DNA from: Goekera deserti
GTDB taxonomy: Bacteria > Actinomycetota > Actinomycetes > Mycobacteriales > Geodermatophilaceae
Direction of reading: 5' to 3'
Length of the DNA stretch: 64,000 nucleotides
NCBI RefSeq assembly: GCF_010685995.1
Contig: NZ_JAAGWK010000020.1
Coordinates: 1-64,000, forward strand
Under the pieces are notes generated by a model that was given only the letters and a program-made list of their open reading frames with translations, was not told the DNA's origin and searched no databases. The position numbers and the translations under genes were made by a program. Positions 61,050-64,000 of this stretch are shown one piece after another (position 1 is the stretch's first letter; every line of letters begins with the position of its first letter).

Positions 61050-62915
61050 GTGTTCGTGGGACCGGGGGACACAGCCCCCGGACACTGCCGGGCCGCCGAC
61101 GCCGCCCGGCTGTCCGCCGTGCGCGCCACCGGGCTGGTCGGCGGCGACCCCGGGCCCGCCCTGTCCCGGCTGGTCGACACCGCCCGCACCGTGCTGCGCG
61201 CGCCCTACGCCTTCCTCACCGTCGTCGACGACGCGCACAGCCACTTCGTCGCCCAGTCCGGCACCTCGGCCGGGGCGGACACCGGGCTGCCGATCGCCGA
61301 GTCCTACTGCCGGTTCGTCGTGGACACCGGCGAGCCGCTCGTGCTCGGCGACGTCCGGCTGGACGAGCGCACCCGGGACAACCCCGCGGTGCACACCCGG
61401 GAGCTGGTGTCCTGGGCCGGGCACCCGGTGCACACCCCCGACGGGCATGTGCTGGGCACGCTCTGCGTCAGCGACACCACGCCCCGGGAGTGGACGGCGG
61501 CCGACCGGACCAACCTCGCCGTGCTGGCCGAGGGGGCGACGCGGGAGGTGGCCCTGCGCGCCGCCCTCGCCGCGGCCGACGAGGCGGTGCGCACGGCGCA
61601 GGCCTCCGCCGCCGTCGCCGAGCGCGCGGCGGCCGAGGCGCGGCGGGCGCAGGAGCGGCAGGCGCTGTTCGCCCGGATCGGCGAGCTGCTCACCGCCGGA
61701 CTCGACCTGCCCGCGGTCTGGGAGGCCGTCGTCCGGCTGGCGGTGCCGGCGGTGGCCGACTACGCGTTCGTGCACGCCGTCGAGCGCGACGCGCTGGCCG
61801 GGCAGTTTCTGCTGCACCGCGACCCGGCGCGCCAGGCGGTGGCCGAGCGGCTGACCAACCTGCTGCCGCGCCGGCTCTCCGACCGCAGCGGGCCCGGTCT
61901 CGTCGCCCGCACCGGCGTCACCCAGGTGGTGCAGGTGATCGACCCGCACTCCCCCGACCTCAGCGCCGAGCAGCGCACCGCAGTGGTGCAGCTGCACTCG
62001 ATCAGCAGCATCTCGGTGGCGCTGCGGGCCCGCGGGCAGGTCAGCGGCGTGCTCACCGTGGTGCGGGTGCAGGGCTCCACGCCCTACTCCGACGACGACG
62101 TGGTGCTGGTGGAGACGATCGCCGCCCGCGCCGCCCTCGCGCTGGACAACGCGCTGGCCTACCAGCAGGAACGTCGGGCGTCGCTGCGGCTGCAGCGGGC
62201 GCTGCTGCCCGAGCTGCTGCCACACCCGGAACAGCTGGACCTGGCCGCCCGGTACCGGCCGGCCGGGCGGCGGCAGGTGGTCGGCGGCGACTGGTACGAC
62301 GCCTTCGTCGACGGCCGCAGCGCGACCACGCTGGTCATCGGGGACGTCGCCGGGCACGACATCGCCGCCGCGGCCGCGATGGGCCAGCTGCGGGCGATGA
62401 TCCGGATGGCCGGCCACGACGGCCGGCTCAGCCCGGCCGAGGTGTTCACCGCCGTGGACGCCGCGACCGACGGGCTGGGCACCTCCGTGTTCGCCACCGC
62501 GCAGCTGGCACAGGTGCAGCGGGCCGGCCCGGCCGGCGACGTGACCCTGCGCTGGACGTCGGCGGGGCACCTGCCCCCGGTCGTGGTGGACGCCGACGGC
62601 CGCGCGCGGCTGCTGGACTCCGGCGCCGACCGGCCGCTGGGCCTCGCGCTGCCCGCGGACGCCGCCGGGCGCCGCCGGGACCGGCTCAGCGTGCTGCGGC
62701 CCGGGGAGACCCTGGTGCTCTACACCGACGGGCTGGTCGAGGGCCGGGGGCACGACCTCGACGCCGGCACCACCCAGCTGCTGCACGCCGCCGCCGGCAC
62801 CCGCGGGCTGCCCGCCGACGACGTGTGCGGCGCCCTGCTGGAGTCCCTCGGCACGCCGGGCTCGGACGACATCGCACTGCTGGTGCTGCGCAACCCGGCC
62901 CGACCGGCAGGATGA
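61050..62915 (+). CDS. GAF-GAF-SpoIIE (PP2C) serine phosphatase
   Basis: A 621-residue soluble signalling phosphatase. The first GAF domain spans about 25-165 (FLTVVDDAHSHFVAQSG, then PIAESYCRFVVDTGEPLVLG). A coiled helix follows (about 175-215), then a second GAF (about 220-370) and a SpoIIE/PP2C domain (about 385-618). Metal-binding residues are in VVGGDWYDAFVDG, IGDVAGHDIAAAAAMG, VLYTDGLVEGRG and SDDIALLVL. Such proteins usually dephosphorylate anti-sigma antagonists. GTG at 61050 has AGGGGGGA upstream. Confidence 0.92.
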   Translation: MFVGPGDTAPGHCRAADAARLSAVRATGLVGGDPGPALSRLVDTARTVLRAPYAFLTVVDDAHSHFVAQSGTSAGADTGLPIAESYCRFVVDTGEPLVLGDVRLDERTRDNPAVHTRELVSWAGHPVHTPDGHVLGTLCVSDTTPREWTAADRTNLAVLAEGATREVALRAALAAADEAVRTAQASAAVAERAAAEARRAQERQALFARIGELLTAGLDLPAVWEAVVRLAVPAVADYAFVHAVERDALAGQFLLHRDPARQAVAERLTNLLPRRLSDRSGPGLVARTGVTQVVQVIDPHSPDLSAEQRTAVVQLHSISSISVALRARGQVSGVLTVVRVQGSTPYSDDDVVLVETIAARAALALDNALAYQQERRASLRLQRALLPELLPHPEQLDLAARYRPAGRRQVVGGDWYDAFVDGRSATTLVIGDVAGHDIAAAAAMGQLRAMIRMAGHDGRLSPAEVFTAVDAATDGLGTSVFATAQLAQVQRAGPAGDVTLRWTSAGHLPPVVVDADGRARLLDSGADRPLGLALPADAAGRRRDRLSVLRPGETLVLYTDGLVEGRGHDLDAGTTQLLHAAAGTRGLPADDVCGALLESLGTPGSDDIALLVLRNPARPAG

Positions 62916-62919
62916 CCTC

Positions 62920-63027
62920 GTGAGCGATGCCCCCGCCGGCACCGTCCCGTTGCGCCGCCACCAGCTCGAGCCCGGGTCGACCGAGCGGTTCCTCACCTGG
63001 TTCGTCACCGACGTCCTGCCGCGCTGA
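62920..63027 (+). CDS. Very short frame, possibly a truncated NIPSNAP-like gene
   Basis: From a GTG at 62920 (3 bases after the phosphatase stop) the frame reads SDAPAGTVPLRRHQLEPGST then ERFLTWFVTDVLP and stops at 63027, giving 35 residues. It looks like the first strand of a larger dimeric alpha-beta barrel protein, cut short. I cannot exclude a chance frame. Confidence 0.3.
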   Translation: MSDAPAGTVPLRRHQLEPGSTERFLTWFVTDVLPR

Positions 63028-63084
63028 CGCCCCCGGCGGACAGCTAGCGTGCACCACGTCACATCCCCGACGGGAAGGCCGCCC

Positions 63085-63954
63085 GTGGACCTCGACAAGC
63101 TGGTCGCCATCGACGTGCACGTGCACGTGGAGGCCGACCAGCACGGCCACTTCTCCATGGACGACGAGCTGCTGACCGCGGCGTCGAAGTACTTCAAGGG
63201 CGACCCGTACCACCCGACGGTGCCGCAGATCGCCGAGGACTACCGGGCGAAGGACATGGCCGCGGTCGTGTTCACCGTCGACACCGAGGCCGCCACCGGC
63301 CAGCCGACGCTGTCCAGCGAGGAGATCGCCGACCTGGCCGCCGAGCACCCCGACGTGCTCATCCCGTTCGGCTCGGTCGACCCCGCCCGCGGGCGTTCCG
63401 GGGTGCGGCTGGCCCGCCGGCTGGTGGAGCAGCACGGCGTCCGGGGCTTCAAGTTCCACCCGTCGCTGCAGGACTTCCTGCCCAACGACCACCGGGTCTA
63501 CCCGCTGTACGAGGAGATCCAGGCCCTCGGCGTCCCGGCGCTGTTCCACACCGGCCAGACCGGCATCGGCGCGGGCCTGCCCGGCGGGCGCGGCATCAAG
63601 CTGCGCTACTCCGACCCGATGCTGCTGGACGACGTCTGCGCCGACTTCCCCGACCTGACCGTGATCATGGCGCACCCGTCGGTGCCCTGGCAGGACTCGG
63701 CCATCTCCATCGCCACCCATAAGGCCAACGCCTACATCGACCTGTCCGGCTGGTCGCCGAAGTACTTCCCGCCCCAGCTGGTGCGCGCGGCGAACACCCT
63801 GCTCAAGGAGAAGGTGCTGTTCGGCTCGGACTACCCGCTGCTCACCCCGGAGCGGTGGATCCGCGACTTCGAGGCCCTGGAGATCAGGGACGAGGTACGG
63901 CCGCTGATCATGAAGCAGAACGCGATCCGCGCCCTCGGGCTGGACCGTGCGTGA
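63085..63954 (+). CDS. Amidohydrolase family 2 protein
   Basis: A 289-residue TIM-barrel metal-dependent hydrolase or decarboxylase of the ACMSD type. Metal ligands are in IDVHVHVEADQHG, the later histidines in GFKFHPSLQDFLP, LFHTGQTGIG and IMAHPSVPWQD, and the catalytic aspartate in LFGSDYPLLTPERW. Family members act on aromatic or lignin-derived acids. GTG at 63085 has GGGAAGG upstream. It is followed by, and overlaps by 8 bases, a probable acyl-CoA ligase gene, suggesting a catabolic operon. Confidence 0.9.
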   Translation: MDLDKLVAIDVHVHVEADQHGHFSMDDELLTAASKYFKGDPYHPTVPQIAEDYRAKDMAAVVFTVDTEAATGQPTLSSEEIADLAAEHPDVLIPFGSVDPARGRSGVRLARRLVEQHGVRGFKFHPSLQDFLPNDHRVYPLYEEIQALGVPALFHTGQTGIGAGLPGGRGIKLRYSDPMLLDDVCADFPDLTVIMAHPSVPWQDSAISIATHKANAYIDLSGWSPKYFPPQLVRAANTLLKEKVLFGSDYPLLTPERWIRDFEALEIRDEVRPLIMKQNAIRALGLDRA

Positions 63955-64000
63955 CGCCGGCATCGGGTCCTGGCCGGAGCGGCAGCGCCGGGTCCGCCCG
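63947..64000 (+). CDS. Probable acyl-CoA synthetase, first codons only
   Basis: A GTG at 63947 opens RDAGIGSWPERQRRVRP, which runs to the window end. G-x-GSWPxRRAxxxP is a common start of AMP-binding acyl-CoA ligases in actinobacteria. Only 18 codons are visible, so the call is tentative. It overlaps the amidohydrolase stop by 8 bases. Confidence 0.4.
   Translation, partial: MRDAGIGSWPERQRRVRP

Overview
The window is very GC-rich, uses GTG and TTG starts freely, and packs genes with 4-base stop/start overlaps. This and the gene content (LCP protein, GpgS, NDMA-type alcohol dehydrogenase, Lsr2-like fold, excalibur domain) point to an actinobacterium. I place it in Geodermatophilaceae (Geodermatophilus, Blastococcus or Modestobacter type). 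The placement is inferred and is strengthened by a formate dehydrogenase whose selenocysteine position is an in-frame TAG.

Layout. 1-0.14 kb: start of an IS3-type transposase gene and its likely element end. 0.3-23.4 kb: an exopolysaccharide locus. It holds a polyprenyl glycosylphosphotransferase, five or six glycosyltransferases, a Wzy-like polymerase, a Wzz-type co-polymerase with a dead kinase domain, two homologous convergent flippases, two acyltransferases, two secreted discoidin-GH16 enzymes and an LCP protein. A AAA/DUF4143 ATPase sits near its right edge. 23.5-31 kb: an accessory stretch with a broken ERCC4-Lsr2 nuclease, two VanZ proteins, two VapBC-type toxin-antitoxin pairs, a secreted FN3 protein and three small degenerate GGDEF proteins.

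31-36.7 kb: a minus-strand formate dehydrogenase operon (catalytic subunit, four-cluster ferredoxin subunit, NrfD-like anchor). The catalytic gene is interrupted only by TAG at the active-site Sec/Cys codon. Just downstream is a perfect 7-bp hairpin with a GGTCT loop, the loop of the E. coli fdhF SECIS. I read this as UAG-encoded selenocysteine. UAG-Sec has been reported for Geodermatophilus and Blastococcus (from memory: Mukai and co-workers, 2016), so the principle is known; this locus is a textbook-quality instance. 36.9-40.6 kb: a low-complexity membrane protein, an APC permease and an HNH/excalibur lipoprotein.

40.6-48.8 kb: three ATGA-coupled membrane proteins with GGDEF and EAL domains. 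The catalytic motifs are partitioned: proteins 1 and 3 keep GGDEF and lose EAL; protein 2 loses GGDEF and keeps EAL. With the three small degenerate GGDEF proteins, six GGDEF-fold genes lie within about 23 kb of each other, near a polysaccharide locus. It is tempting, but unproven, to link cyclic di-GMP to exopolysaccharide output.

48.9-64 kb: mostly housekeeping and small genes. These are gpgS, an ECF sigma factor with its partner, a HAD phosphatase, an NDMA-type alcohol dehydrogenase, a decayed MmcQ/YjbR gene, menB, a phytase-like esterase, an EEP-family enzyme, a Nudix hydrolase, a GAF-SpoIIE phosphatase, an amidohydrolase and the first codons of a probable acyl-CoA ligase. I saw no tRNA, rRNA or CRISPR array.
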